DNA from: Rheinheimera hassiensis
GTDB taxonomy: Bacteria > Pseudomonadota > Gammaproteobacteria > Enterobacterales > Alteromonadaceae
Assembly (NCBI RefSeq): GCF_022436675.1
Contig: NZ_JAKUJZ010000002.1
Location: 124,001 to 188,000, forward strand
Length of the DNA stretch: 64,000 bases
Direction of reading: 5' to 3'
In this document: piece by piece, positions 17,715-26,158 of the stretch
Numbering within the stretch: the stretch's first letter is position 1
How the letters are laid out: every line of letters starts with the position of its first letter
The notes under the pieces: model-generated
The model's input: only the letters and a program-made list of their open reading frames with translations
Database searches by the model: none
What the model was told of the DNA's origin: nothing
Translations under genes and position numbers: made by a program

Positions 17715-18839
17715 ATGCAGCTAGTTGATTTTCTGGAAAAAATGGTTGCTGTTAAAGCATCGGATATGTTTGTTACCGCAGGCATGCCGGTAGCGGCGAA
17801 GATAAACGGTGAAATGACACCTATTGATGAAACACCGCTGACGGATGCGGCATCATTAAAGCTGGTGCTATCGGCGATGAATGATAAGCAGCAGCAAGAA
17901 TTTATGAGCAGCAAAGAGTGCAACTTTGCGATAGCCAACGAGGCAGGACGGTTTCGGGTGTCGGCGTTCTGGCAGCGTGACTGTGCTGGCATGGTAGTGC
18001 GCCGTATTGTTACCAAAATTCCTAACGTGGACGATTTAGGCCTGCCGCCAATCATGAAAGAAGTGATTATGTCCAAACGCGGCCTGGTGCTGTTTGTCGG
18101 CGGCACCGGTACCGGTAAATCAACCTCGCTGGCGGCTTTGCTGGGGTACCGTAACCGCAATGCCAAGGGGCATATCCTGACGATAGAAGATCCAATCGAG
18201 TTTGTGCACGAACACCATAAAAGTTTAATTACCCAGCGTGAAGTGGGTATTGATACTGAATCATTTGCAGCAGCACTGAAAAGCTCATTGCGACAGGCTC
18301 CGGATGTAATCTTAATTGGTGAAATCCGCAGCCAGGACACGATGGAATATGCACTGTCGTTTGCTGAAACCGGTCACTTATGTATTGCCACACTGCACGC
18401 CAACAATGCCAACCAGGCAATTGACCGCATTATGCATCTGGTGCCCAAAGAGATGCACCAGAAGTTACTGTTTGATTTGTCATTAAACCTGCGCGGTATT
18501 GTTGCGCAGCAGCTTATTCCCACGGCAGATGGCCATGGCAGGCTGGCCGCCATTGAAGTGCTGCTTAATTCGCCATTAATTGCCGATTTAATTGCCCGCG
18601 GTGAAATCGGCGAGATTAAAGCGGTAATGACAAAATCACGCGAGCTGGGTATGCAAACCTTTGATCAGGCGCTGTACGATTTATATCAGCGTGGCCAAAT
18701 TACCTACGCTGATGCTATTCACCATGCCGATTCGCCGAATGATTTACGCCTGATGATTAAACTGCGTAGTGGCGATACTAAAGGGGCGGGGTTCCTGTCT
18801 GGTGTTACTATTGAAGGTTTTGAAAATAAAGACAATTAA
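17715..18839 (+). CDS. pilU: PilT-dependent accessory retraction ATPase PilU
   Basis: 374 residues, the same architecture as PilT. Walker A is GGTGTGKSTS (near residue 130), Walker B VILIGEIRS, His box GHLCIATLHANNA, and the C-terminus is longer, as in PilU (LRLMIKLRSGDTKGAGFLSGV). PilU works with PilT to increase retraction force but cannot by itself replace it in most species. The ATP-binding and hydrolysis residues look intact. It shares an operon with pilT and possibly with the CBS gene 26 bp downstream. Confidence 0.95.
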   Translation: MQLVDFLEKMVAVKASDMFVTAGMPVAAKINGEMTPIDETPLTDAASLKLVLSAMNDKQQQEFMSSKECNFAIANEAGRFRVSAFWQRDCAGMVVRRIVTKIPNVDDLGLPPIMKEVIMSKRGLVLFVGGTGTGKSTSLAALLGYRNRNAKGHILTIEDPIEFVHEHHKSLITQREVGIDTESFAAALKSSLRQAPDVILIGEIRSQDTMEYALSFAETGHLCIATLHANNANQAIDRIMHLVPKEMHQKLLFDLSLNLRGIVAQQLIPTADGHGRLAAIEVLLNSPLIADLIARGEIGEIKAVMTKSRELGMQTFDQALYDLYQRGQITYADAIHHADSPNDLRLMIKLRSGDTKGAGFLSGVTIEGFENKDN

Positions 18840-18865
18840 CCAGCCGTTGTTACAGTGAGGTCGCT

Positions 18866-19288
18866 ATGAGCATTACACAGATCATGACGCATCGCAGCAA
18901 ACTGATCACCACCATGGCCGATGCCAGCCTGGCCTCACTGCGCGATGTGTTTGCCAAGGCACGCTTTCAGCATGTGCCGGTGGTGGATCACACCAACCGC
19001 CTCGTTGGTATAGTGTCGGTAAAAGATTACTTTCGTGAGCTTAGCCCGGTAATGGACGCCGCCAGTGATCCTGCGATCGGGCTGTTTATCCGTTCGCGCA
19101 AAGTGCATCAGGTGATGGTAAGTCCGGTGATCACCGTCAGTGAAACTACCGGTATAAAGCAGGCTGCCGCGCTACTGCTGCAACACAATATCAGTTGTTT
19201 ACCGGTAACCGACGAATATAAGCATTTGCTTGGCCTGGTATCATGGAAAGACATAATGCGCGCCGCGCTGCACAAGCCAGCCAGTTAG
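18866..19288 (+). CDS. Tandem CBS-domain protein
   Basis: 140 residues consisting of two CBS motifs and nothing else. The first is about residues 7-60 (IMTHRSKLITTM...RFQHVPVVDHTNRLVGIVSVKDY), the second about 83-136 (VMVSPVITVSETT...NISCLPVTDEYKHLLGLVSWKDI). CBS pairs bind adenosine nucleotides and act as energy or ligand sensors. It is 26 bp after pilU and has a GAGG ribosome site, so co-transcription with the retraction ATPases is likely. A similar stand-alone CBS protein occurs at 23.3 kb. It is convergent with the transglycosylase, with three bases between stops. Confidence 0.88.
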   Translation: MSITQIMTHRSKLITTMADASLASLRDVFAKARFQHVPVVDHTNRLVGIVSVKDYFRELSPVMDAASDPAIGLFIRSRKVHQVMVSPVITVSETTGIKQAAALLLQHNISCLPVTDEYKHLLGLVSWKDIMRAALHKPAS

Positions 19289-19291
19289 CTG

Positions 19292-19999
19292 TTAACCGGC
19301 GCGCTGATAGCGCTTATGCAAAATAGCCACCCGTTCAACATAAGCCTGGGTTTCGGCAAAAGGCGGAATACCGTTATAACGGCGCACATTACTGCTACCG
19401 GCATTGTAAGCCGCTAAAGCCAGTGGTAACTCACCATTATGTTGTTTTAACAGCTGGGCCAGATAACGGCTGCCGGCGGCAATATTGTGTTCTGGCACAC
19501 TGGCATCGCTGATGCCAAGCTGCCTGGCCGTGCCGGGCATCAGTTGCATTAAGCCTACTGCGCCTTTTCGTGATACAGCTGACGGGCGAAAAGACGATTC
19601 GGCATGAATAACTGCGCGAATAAGCGCCGGATCCAGTTGGTGTTCATCTGCTGCTTTGGCAATAAACTGATTAAAAGGCCGGGTATATAGTGGCACCGTA
19701 TGCCAGTTAACTGTTGATCCCGGATCGCAGGCAAAGCAGTCAAACCGCATCACCTGAAAAGGCCGGTTTAGTGGCTGGCGATCGGAAAACATCGCAGTGC
19801 CATCGTTTTTAACTGACTTATATGCTGCAATAGTCGGGGGAGTTTTTGTCTGCGCTTGCGACAATGCTGTATTGTTGCTGTCTGGCGAAAGTTTAAGTTG
19901 CTTTTTTTCAGCTGTTTGCGGCTCAGCCGCCAGCATCAGGATACAGCTTAAGGCAAACACAGCAATGGCAACACCGGCAGATGACAAAGCAACATCCAT
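19292..19999 (-). CDS. Lytic transglycosylase, SLT (goose-lysozyme-like) domain
   Basis: 235 residues with an N-terminal hydrophobic signal/anchor (about 9-27), a low-complexity region with a DUF4124-like fragment, and a C-terminal SLT domain. The catalytic Glu is in IRAVIHAESSFRPSAVS. KGAVGLMQLMPGTARQLGI and LALAAYNAGSSNVRRY are the other family motifs, near the C-terminus. It cleaves peptidoglycan to 1,6-anhydromuropeptides in the periplasm. Its position next to the pilus retraction genes may be coincidental, though SLT proteins often open the wall for envelope machines. Confidence 0.9.
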   Translation of the reverse strand: MDVALSSAGVAIAVFALSCILMLAAEPQTAEKKQLKLSPDSNNTALSQAQTKTPPTIAAYKSVKNDGTAMFSDRQPLNRPFQVMRFDCFACDPGSTVNWHTVPLYTRPFNQFIAKAADEHQLDPALIRAVIHAESSFRPSAVSRKGAVGLMQLMPGTARQLGISDASVPEHNIAAGSRYLAQLLKQHNGELPLALAAYNAGSSNVRRYNGIPPFAETQAYVERVAILHKRYQRAG

Positions 20000-20071
20000 G
20001 CATAAATTAAGCGGACTGAAAGTAAAGCACTAAGCCACGCAAAGCTCAAGCCATACCGGTGGATAAAAGCT

Positions 20072-21355
20072 TCAGCGGCTTTTATCCCGGTGTAATTGGC
20101 GGTTAACCCATAACAGTACCGCTGCCACAATGACAACCACTACCGGCACACTGATACTTTGCCACTGCCGGGTATCCAGTTGTGGCAGCCAGTAACCCAG
20201 TGCATCAATGGCTTTGTCGCTAAGCTGCAAGGCGTAATAACTAATAGCCACCAGTGATAATCCCTCGACCATTTGCTGCATATTCAGCTGCAGTTTGGCA
20301 CGCTTATCCATAGATGCCAGCAACTGCTGGTTTTGTTGCTCGAGTTTTAAATTAATCCGGGTGCGCAGCAGCTCGGTAGACCGGCCTAAACGACCAGATA
20401 AAGCATGCTGGCGGTATACCACCGATTCACTGGTACGAAATGCCGGTGTTAAGCGCCGCTCGGTAAAATCCTGCAATGACAACAGGCCTTCAATCGGCGT
20501 TTCGTTCAGGCTTCTGATCCGGTCCAGTGTTAGCTGGTAGTAAGCGGCAGTAGCCTGCAGCCGCGAGCTGGTTTCGGCGATCAGGTGCTCAGTCTGTGCC
20601 GCCATGGTAGTTATTTCGTTAAGTAAATGCTCATCATCATTCAGGCGCAGTTCGATACGCTGGGTAATATCTGACAGACTCTGTTCCAGCATATTCAGCT
20701 TACTCAGCGCCTGGCGCGATTGTGGCCAGCCCAGCAGTGATAATTTGCGGTAATTGCCAAGATCAAACAGCTGTTGCACTAAACGGCCCAGCGCTGCCGG
20801 ACTTAAGCCTTGATCCAGCAATAACATACGGCCGGCACCTTCGGCATGCTTTTGAAAGTCGGTCCAGATGCGGGCTTTTTGCCCGGCCAGCATACTGCTG
20901 ATGCAATTGTCCGGGTTAAACAGCTGGTTGGTATCGGCATAGCTTTTTAGCTGTGCCGGCGTGATAACACTTAGCTGAACTACGCGGAAAATCTGGCCCG
21001 GAATATTATCCAGCCAGTTCTTCGCTGGCAGAAAATCCAGCGGATCATCAAATAGCTGCTTTTCACTGCCACTTTGAATAAAGATATAGCTGGAAAACTC
21101 GCCATGTTTTTCAAACCGTAGGCTGCCGCCAAACAGTGGCAGGTTAATGTCGTGATCGGTTTCACTAAAATGGCTGCCTTGTTGGCTGGCCAGTTGTTGC
21201 ATAAAGCTAAGTTCGCTGCTGCGCGAGGCCGGTGATACCGTTAGCATAAACTGGCACAGCCGGCTTGGCGCCGTTAACGCCGGGAAGGTGCGCTGTTGTA
21301 GTTCTTTATCCAGTACATCGCGCAGTGGATGGCTGCGGTTATGTAGTCCGGTCAT
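20072..21355 (-). CDS. DUF3422 family membrane protein
   Basis: 427 residues from the ATG at 21355, which has AGGAGC six bases upstream and begins MTGLHNRSHPLRDVLDKEL, the usual DUF3422 start (HPLR...E.H.R.FP). A longer frame adds 15 residues without support. The body is a mixed domain with helical segments around residues 225-360 and ends in two transmembrane helices (about 370-390 and 400-420) and a basic tail. DUF3422 proteins are widespread, of unknown function, and resemble membrane-anchored CorA-like layouts only loosely. Confidence 0.85.
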   Translation of the reverse strand: MTGLHNRSHPLRDVLDKELQQRTFPALTAPSRLCQFMLTVSPASRSSELSFMQQLASQQGSHFSETDHDINLPLFGGSLRFEKHGEFSSYIFIQSGSEKQLFDDPLDFLPAKNWLDNIPGQIFRVVQLSVITPAQLKSYADTNQLFNPDNCISSMLAGQKARIWTDFQKHAEGAGRMLLLDQGLSPAALGRLVQQLFDLGNYRKLSLLGWPQSRQALSKLNMLEQSLSDITQRIELRLNDDEHLLNEITTMAAQTEHLIAETSSRLQATAAYYQLTLDRIRSLNETPIEGLLSLQDFTERRLTPAFRTSESVVYRQHALSGRLGRSTELLRTRINLKLEQQNQQLLASMDKRAKLQLNMQQMVEGLSLVAISYYALQLSDKAIDALGYWLPQLDTRQWQSISVPVVVVIVAAVLLWVNRQLHRDKSR

Positions 21356-21668
21356 GATAATGCTCCTGAATCTGAAGGCACAAAGCGGGAATGAGCACAA
21401 ACACCGTTAGGTTAAGCAAAGCAGCTAATGTGCCAGTGCGTTGGCCTGTGCCAGCTACAGAGCAATATGGGCCTAAATCATTGCTGTAAAATGATATTTT
21501 CTTTACGTCTTGGTGTAATGCAGGTTTTGGCAATACCTGGTGGCCTGGTGTTTGCCCTGAAATAACGCAGCCGCGGCATAATTCAGTGCGCACTCTGTTA
21601 CCTTTAACGCTGGCGGCGGGTTACAATATTGCTCTTACCTTTTGTCTGTTCTGTCGGGTTTTAACTTT
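21356..21668. other. Divergent intergenic region between the DUF3422 and RhtA-like genes
   Basis: 313 bases with no recognisable gene. A TACAAT hexamer at 21622-21627, with TTACCT 18 bp upstream at 21598-21603, is a weak candidate promoter for the RhtA-like gene. I see no RNA gene or repeat here. Confidence 0.45.
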
Positions 21669-22550
21669 ATGTCAATTGTGCTCAATCGTAATCTGGTTGT
21701 GGCGGTGGTCAGTGTTTTGCTGGCAATGCTGACTATTCAGTCTGGCGCTTCTATCGCCAAGCAATTGTTTCCGCTGATAGGCCCTGAAGGCACAACTGCG
21801 CTGCGGCTGGGGTTTTCTGCGCTGGTGCTGTGGCTGGTGTTCCGGCCGTGGCGCAGCTTGCCAACAAACCGGCGTGACTGGAATGCAATAGTGACCTATG
21901 GCCTGTGTCTGGGCGGTATGAATATTTTGTTTTATCTGGCAATTGCCCGTATTCCACTGGGTATTGGCGTAGCGCTTGAATTTACCGGTCCTTTAGCCGT
22001 TGCGCTGCTTTTATCACGGCGTAAACGCGATTTAATCTGGGTAGCCTGTGCTGTTGCCGGCATTTTATTGCTGCTGCCGGATATGCGCGGTACTGATGCG
22101 CTGGACCCCATCGGCGTGATATTGGCACTTGGCGCAGGTGCGTGCTGGGCCGGGTATATTTTGTTTGGTAAACGCACCAATGCCCAGGCCTCGGGTGGTA
22201 TTACGGTAGCGCTTGGTATGACAGTGGCGGCTGCCTTTTTGGTGCCGATAGGTGCCGTTAGCCAGGGCATGGCGCTGCTAAGCTGGCAAGTACTGCCGCT
22301 GGGGCTGCTGGTGGGTATTTTATCCAGTGCTTTGCCTTACACGCTGGAAATGGTGGCACTGCGCAATATGACCTCACAAAACTTTAGTGTTTTTATGAGT
22401 ATGGAACCGGCAATAGCCGCGCTGGCTGGCTTTGTTATTCTGGCTGAGTTACTTACGCTATGGCAGTGGCTGGCGATTGGTCTGGTTATCGTGGCATCGC
22501 TTGGCAGTTCGCTGACATCCTCCGGGGCGAAACCCGCCCTGGAGGATTAA
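21669..22550 (+). CDS. rhtA: EamA-family exporter, RhtA-like (threonine/homoserine efflux)
   Basis: 293 residues from ATG 21669 (a TTG 27 bp upstream was rejected) with ten predicted transmembrane helices in two EamA halves. QSGASIAKQLFPLIGPEGTTALRLGFSAL and LGVALEFTGPLAVALLLSRR match the RhtA/YbiF subgroup, as does the length (295 in E. coli). RhtA exports threonine, homoserine and related amino acids. The substrate is inferred from family likeness. A strong hairpin (22517-22547) sits in the last codons. It is convergent with the fasciclin gene, with six bases between stops. Confidence 0.8.
   Translation: MSIVLNRNLVVAVVSVLLAMLTIQSGASIAKQLFPLIGPEGTTALRLGFSALVLWLVFRPWRSLPTNRRDWNAIVTYGLCLGGMNILFYLAIARIPLGIGVALEFTGPLAVALLLSRRKRDLIWVACAVAGILLLLPDMRGTDALDPIGVILALGAGACWAGYILFGKRTNAQASGGITVALGMTVAAAFLVPIGAVSQGMALLSWQVLPLGLLVGILSSALPYTLEMVALRNMTSQNFSVFMSMEPAIAALAGFVILAELLTLWQWLAIGLVIVASLGSSLTSSGAKPALED
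22517..22547. terminator. Hairpin in the 3' end of the RhtA-like gene, possible terminator without U-run
   Basis: Arms 22517-22529 (ATCCTCCGGGGCG) and 22535-22547 (CGCCCTGGAGGAT) pair at 12 of 13 positions around a five-base loop. It lies inside the last ten codons, just before two convergent stops, and has no T-run, so it may end or pause transcription from both sides or simply stabilise the mRNAs. Confidence 0.4.
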
Positions 22551-22556
22551 CGCCGA

Positions 22557-23045
22557 TTACATTTTTGGCATTACAACGGTGTCCAGCACGTGGATCACGC
22601 CATTGCTGGTTTCGATGTCAGTTGCAATTACCTGAGCACCGTTTACGTATACTTTGCCGTCTTTTACTTCAATAGCCAGGTCTTGACCCTGTACCGTTTT
22701 AGCTGAAGTCATCTTAACCACATCTGCAGCCATGACCTTGCCGGCAACAACATGATAAGTAAGCACTTTAGTTAGAGCGGCTTTATCTGCTACCAGTGCG
22801 TTTAAATCGGCGGCAGGGATTTTGGCAAAGGCAGCGTCATTTGGCGCAAATACTGTGAACGGGCCTTTACTTTTTAATGTGTCTACCAGCTCAGCAGCCT
22901 GTACGGCCGTTACCAGCGTTGAAAAATTGCCAGCTGCTACTGCGGTATCAACAATATCTGCTTTCATTTTATGGTTGTGCGCCTGTGCTGTGAGAAGCAT
23001 CGAGCCCAGTAATAATGAACCGGTAATAAGGTGTGACAGTTTCAT
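22557..23045 (-). CDS. Secreted fasciclin (FAS1) domain protein
   Basis: 162 residues from the ATG at 23045 (AAGGAAA ribosome site); a longer frame adds seven residues without support. The signal peptide [13 protein letters not shown] ends near residue 22. One FAS1 domain follows (about 27-160): [50 protein letters not shown] and the closing [20 protein letters not shown]. Single-FAS1 proteins are periplasmic or surface proteins thought to mediate adhesion or protein binding; many are induced in stationary or stress conditions. No enzyme activity is expected. Confidence 0.93.
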   Translation of the reverse strand: MKLSHLITGSLLLGSMLLTAQAHNHKMKADIVDTAVAAGNFSTLVTAVQAAELVDTLKSKGPFTVFAPNDAAFAKIPAADLNALVADKAALTKVLTYHVVAGKVMAADVVKMTSAKTVQGQDLAIEVKDGKVYVNGAQVIATDIETSNGVIHVLDTVVMPKM

Positions 23046-23259
23046 AGTGTTTCCTTTTTTGCACAAAGTTAGACATAACAGTCGCCATTACAAACGCAGG
23101 CTTGCGGCATAAAGATCAGATTTATCTTTTTCTGTTTTAGCTAAACCGCAAGTAGTTATTTACCGTACGGCGAAAAACTTGATCCAGCCCGGTGCAACTG
23201 GTGCAGTTTTTCGCTATATCTGTTGTCTGACACTAAAATACTGTTAGAGGAGCGTGTTT

Positions 23260-23688
23260 ATGACCATTACCACTGTTGCCCAATTAATGACGGCTGATCC
23301 TTTGTGTGTAACCCGGGAGGCCAGTTTAAAAGATGCGCATGATTTAATGCGTGGTAAAAATATCCGCCATATTCCTGTAATAGATGCCGATGGCATTTTG
23401 GTTGGTATGCTGACGCAAAAAATTATGATCGCCAAAGTAATGGGGTTAATGGCGCAGTTTGGCGCTACTGCACTGGAGCGTAAAGAAAAACAACAACTGG
23501 TAGCCGATATGATGGCCACCGATTTTGCTGCAGTAACGCCGGGTCAATCGTTAAAAGAAGTGGCGGGCTTTTTCGTTAAAAACCGTCATGGCTGTATGCC
23601 GGTGGTGGATGAAAACAATAAACTGAAGGGCATACTGACATCTTCAGACTTTGTTCGGTTAGCGGCGCAATTATTGGAAAAACAATAA
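23260..23688 (+). CDS. Tandem CBS-domain protein
   Basis: 142 residues from the ATG at 23260, chosen because GGAG lies seven bases upstream, while the GTG at 23254 is too close to it. Two CBS motifs: about 5-55 (LMTADPLCVTREASLKDAHDLM...IRHIPVIDADGILVGMLTQKIM) and about 84-138 (MMATDFAAVTPGQSLKEVAGFF...HGCMPVVDENNKLKGILTSSDFVRLA). It is probably an adenine-nucleotide sensor; the partner is unknown. It is monocistronic and followed by a hairpin and a dispersed repeat. Confidence 0.88.
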   Translation: MTITTVAQLMTADPLCVTREASLKDAHDLMRGKNIRHIPVIDADGILVGMLTQKIMIAKVMGLMAQFGATALERKEKQQLVADMMATDFAAVTPGQSLKEVAGFFVKNRHGCMPVVDENNKLKGILTSSDFVRLAAQLLEKQ

Positions 23689-23690
23689 GA

Positions 23691-23713
23691 AAAGCCAGCG
23701 TAAAAGCTGGCTT
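23691..23713 (+). terminator. Terminator after the CBS-domain gene
   Basis: Stem AAGCCAGC/GCTGGCTT with a six-base GTAAAA loop begins three bases after the stop. The T-run is short (TTATTT), so it is a moderate terminator, perhaps backed up by the structured repeat just downstream. Confidence 0.55.
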
Positions 23714-23733
23714 ATTTGAGAATAATCGCGCCG

Positions 23734-23818
23734 GTTTACTCACTCCAACGCGCCGTAAACCCATCCGTGGGGGCTCGATTCAGGCATCCATGCCTTCAAC
23801 GGTTGGCTTAGAGTAAAC
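23734..23818 (+). repeat. Dispersed structured intergenic repeat, copy A (85 bp)
   Basis: The element is bounded by a perfect 8-bp inverted repeat, GTTTACTC (23734-23741) and GAGTAAAC (23811-23818). Its core reads CGCCGTAAAC...GGGCTCGATT, then CAGGCATCCATGCC and TTCAACGGTTGG. A 34-base part matches copy C (41039-41072, other strand) at 31 positions, and 44 core bases match copy B1 at 31 positions. It lies between convergent genes and could end transcription from both. Its mobility and function are unknown. Confidence 0.75.
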
Positions 23819-23841
23819 CTCTGCTCGCTTGCAGGTCTTGC

Positions 23842-26004
23842 TTAGTCGGTTAAGCCAACCCCCATTTCTTTTAACAGGTTATCTGCGCCATCCAGCTGCA
23901 TTTGCCACAGCATAAAACGGTGATCTACCTGAATAGAGCGGGTGTTGTCCGGGTTGTAGTCCCAGTCTGAAATGATTGAATCCAGCGTGCCGTCAAAGGC
24001 TAAACCTACCAGTTCGGCTTTGCTGTTTAATACTGCCGAGCCTGAATTGCCGCCGGTAATATCCAGTGTAGCCAGGTAATTTACCGGTACTGAATTTAAG
24101 CTTTCTACCTTGTACGGACCATATTGCTTGGCTTTTATCGCATCCAGCTGTTTTTGCGGTGCGTTAAATTCACCTTCGCCGGTTGCTTTGGCCGTAATAC
24201 CGCGTAGCGTGGTAAATGGCGCCCAGGCGTTGCCATCTTCATTGCCGTGCGCGCGGCCTTTTACGTTACCGTAAGTTACCCGCAGCGTGCTGTTGGCGTC
24301 CGGGTAAACTGCCTGGCCTTTAGACTGCATAAAGGCAATTTTGGCACGCATATAGCTGGCGTACGCCTGCTGAATTTTACCGGCCAGCTCTTCTTCCTGC
24401 GCTTCACGTTTTAAATCGGTTTTATACAATGCTACGGCGGCTTTAACAAAAGCATCGTTGCTTTGGGCAAATTGCTGTGGCGTGCTGTCCAGCAGAGCAG
24501 TGCGCTTAGCCGGATCAGTTAAATCGCTATTGGCGTACCAGCTGTCAATCAGGCTTTTCAGTTGCTCGTTGCTGATGCCATCTTTAATGCCCATCGCTTT
24601 GTCAAAATCTGCGTTACGCTGTTTTTTTGGCAAAGCGGCGTATTTGCTCAAGTTGTGCAGGTCCAGTGCTTTTTCTACGCCAACATCCAGGTTGCGCTCC
24701 ATGCCGGCTACAAAGGCTTGGTAGCGCGGAATGTCGCGTTGCTGAAAGCCAGCTTTACGCTGAGCATCCGGTTTGGTACTTTCCTGGGCTAATCTGTACA
24801 GGGCGCGTGAAGCTGCCAGTAACCGAGGTGTGGCATTGTTTAGCAGGTAATTGGCCCGCTCTTTGGTTTGGTTTTCTTTTAACAGTTTTTCTATTGCTGT
24901 TAAGTCTTTGGCATACGCTTTTTTATTTTCGCTGCTGCTGTTAACCCAGGCGGTAAGGGCTTGATGCTCTTGCGTTTTACGTTGTAAAAAGTCGCTTTGG
25001 GCAAAGCTGTCCAGCATGCCCTGGCGGTTTTTCATATAATTATTTAACCCGGCAACACGGCCGGCGTACTTCAACTCTGCATCTTTATTGCTAGCGGTTT
25101 CGCGGGCAATAATATCCAGTGTGTCTTTAAACTGGGCAACGGTATTGGGGTAAGCCCATTCAAAGGTATCGCTGACTTCGCTTGGTAAACGGTGACGGTT
25201 AGTGCGGCCGGGGTAACCCAGCGCCATGACAAAATCACCTTCTTTTAAGCCATCTTTGGCCAGTGTTAAATGATAATCCGGCTTATAAGGCACGTTATCT
25301 ACGCTGTAATCTGCCGATTTACCCTCTGGGCTGACATAAGCACGGTAGAAACTGTAATCACCGGTGTGACGCGGCCACATCCAGTTGTCGGTGTCGCCAC
25401 CAAATTTGCCCACACCCTCAGCCGGAGCATGTACTAAACGCACATCTTTAATTTCCAACTGTTTAATCAGGTAAAACTCTAAGCTGCCGTAGTAGGCGGC
25501 TACCGTACAGCGGTGGCCTTCGTCTTTTTCGCATTCGGCGATAATAGCTTTCTGGTTGGCTTCAATAGCGTCGATACGCTTTTTGCCGCTTAGTTTAGCG
25601 GTTTTGCCATCAATCACTTTATCGGTAACGTTATCTACGGCTTTGGTAACAAAAATGCGGCTGCCCGGGGCTGCGGCAACTTCGTCGCCTGGCTTCTGGG
25701 CTAAAAAGCCGTTGGCCAGTAAGTCGTTTTCTGGTGTTGAGTTATGCGCGATGCTGCCATAAGCGCAGTGGTGGTTAGTGGCAACCAAACCATTGGGTGA
25801 CACAAAAGAGGCGGAGCAGCCGCCTAAACTAACAATAGCTGCGGCAGGGAATTCGGTGAGTTTGCTTAAGTTGGCCGGGTCCAGTTCAAGACCAGCAGCT
25901 TTTAATTCGGTGGCAATTTGCGGCAGTTGTTGTGGCATCCACATGCCTTCATCAGCCATGGCAAAACTGCTGGCCAGCGCCAGCATCAGAATGGATTTTT
26001 TCAT
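23842..26004 (-). CDS. S46 family dipeptidyl-peptidase (DPP7/DPP11 type)
   Basis: 720 residues with a signal peptide (ILMLALASSFAMA, cleavage near residue 17). The trypsin-like double barrel is split by a helical insert. The catalytic His is in ATNHHCAYG (residues 78-79), the Asp in the GDTDNWMWPRHTGDYSFYR region (near 225) and the Ser in ITGGNSGSAV (near 655). S46 enzymes are periplasmic exopeptidases that remove dipeptides from the N-terminus of peptides. They feed amino-acid use in proteolytic marine and soil bacteria. Whether it prefers hydrophobic (DPP7) or acidic (DPP11) residues cannot be decided by eye. Confidence 0.93.
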   Translation of the reverse strand: MKKSILMLALASSFAMADEGMWMPQQLPQIATELKAAGLELDPANLSKLTEFPAAAIVSLGGCSASFVSPNGLVATNHHCAYGSIAHNSTPENDLLANGFLAQKPGDEVAAAPGSRIFVTKAVDNVTDKVIDGKTAKLSGKKRIDAIEANQKAIIAECEKDEGHRCTVAAYYGSLEFYLIKQLEIKDVRLVHAPAEGVGKFGGDTDNWMWPRHTGDYSFYRAYVSPEGKSADYSVDNVPYKPDYHLTLAKDGLKEGDFVMALGYPGRTNRHRLPSEVSDTFEWAYPNTVAQFKDTLDIIARETASNKDAELKYAGRVAGLNNYMKNRQGMLDSFAQSDFLQRKTQEHQALTAWVNSSSENKKAYAKDLTAIEKLLKENQTKERANYLLNNATPRLLAASRALYRLAQESTKPDAQRKAGFQQRDIPRYQAFVAGMERNLDVGVEKALDLHNLSKYAALPKKQRNADFDKAMGIKDGISNEQLKSLIDSWYANSDLTDPAKRTALLDSTPQQFAQSNDAFVKAAVALYKTDLKREAQEEELAGKIQQAYASYMRAKIAFMQSKGQAVYPDANSTLRVTYGNVKGRAHGNEDGNAWAPFTTLRGITAKATGEGEFNAPQKQLDAIKAKQYGPYKVESLNSVPVNYLATLDITGGNSGSAVLNSKAELVGLAFDGTLDSIISDWDYNPDNTRSIQVDHRFMLWQMQLDGADNLLKEMGVGLTD

Positions 26005-26158
26005 AAGTACTCTTTTATTTTTAATTTTGACAGGAATGTTAAACGTAAGACCACAGCTATAGTCGATGCCAGCGCTAGCCTTGTCAATACTCGGCTAAAG
26101 CCACAGATGCCGCTATGCGATGGTTATCGCAGTTCAAGCGTTGGGTGATAGAAGCAGT

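Noticed and set aside
17090-18420. Large minus-strand frames opposite pilT and pilU
   Set aside because: Shadows of strongly biased coding sequence; both PilT and PilU have complete motif sets on the plus strand.
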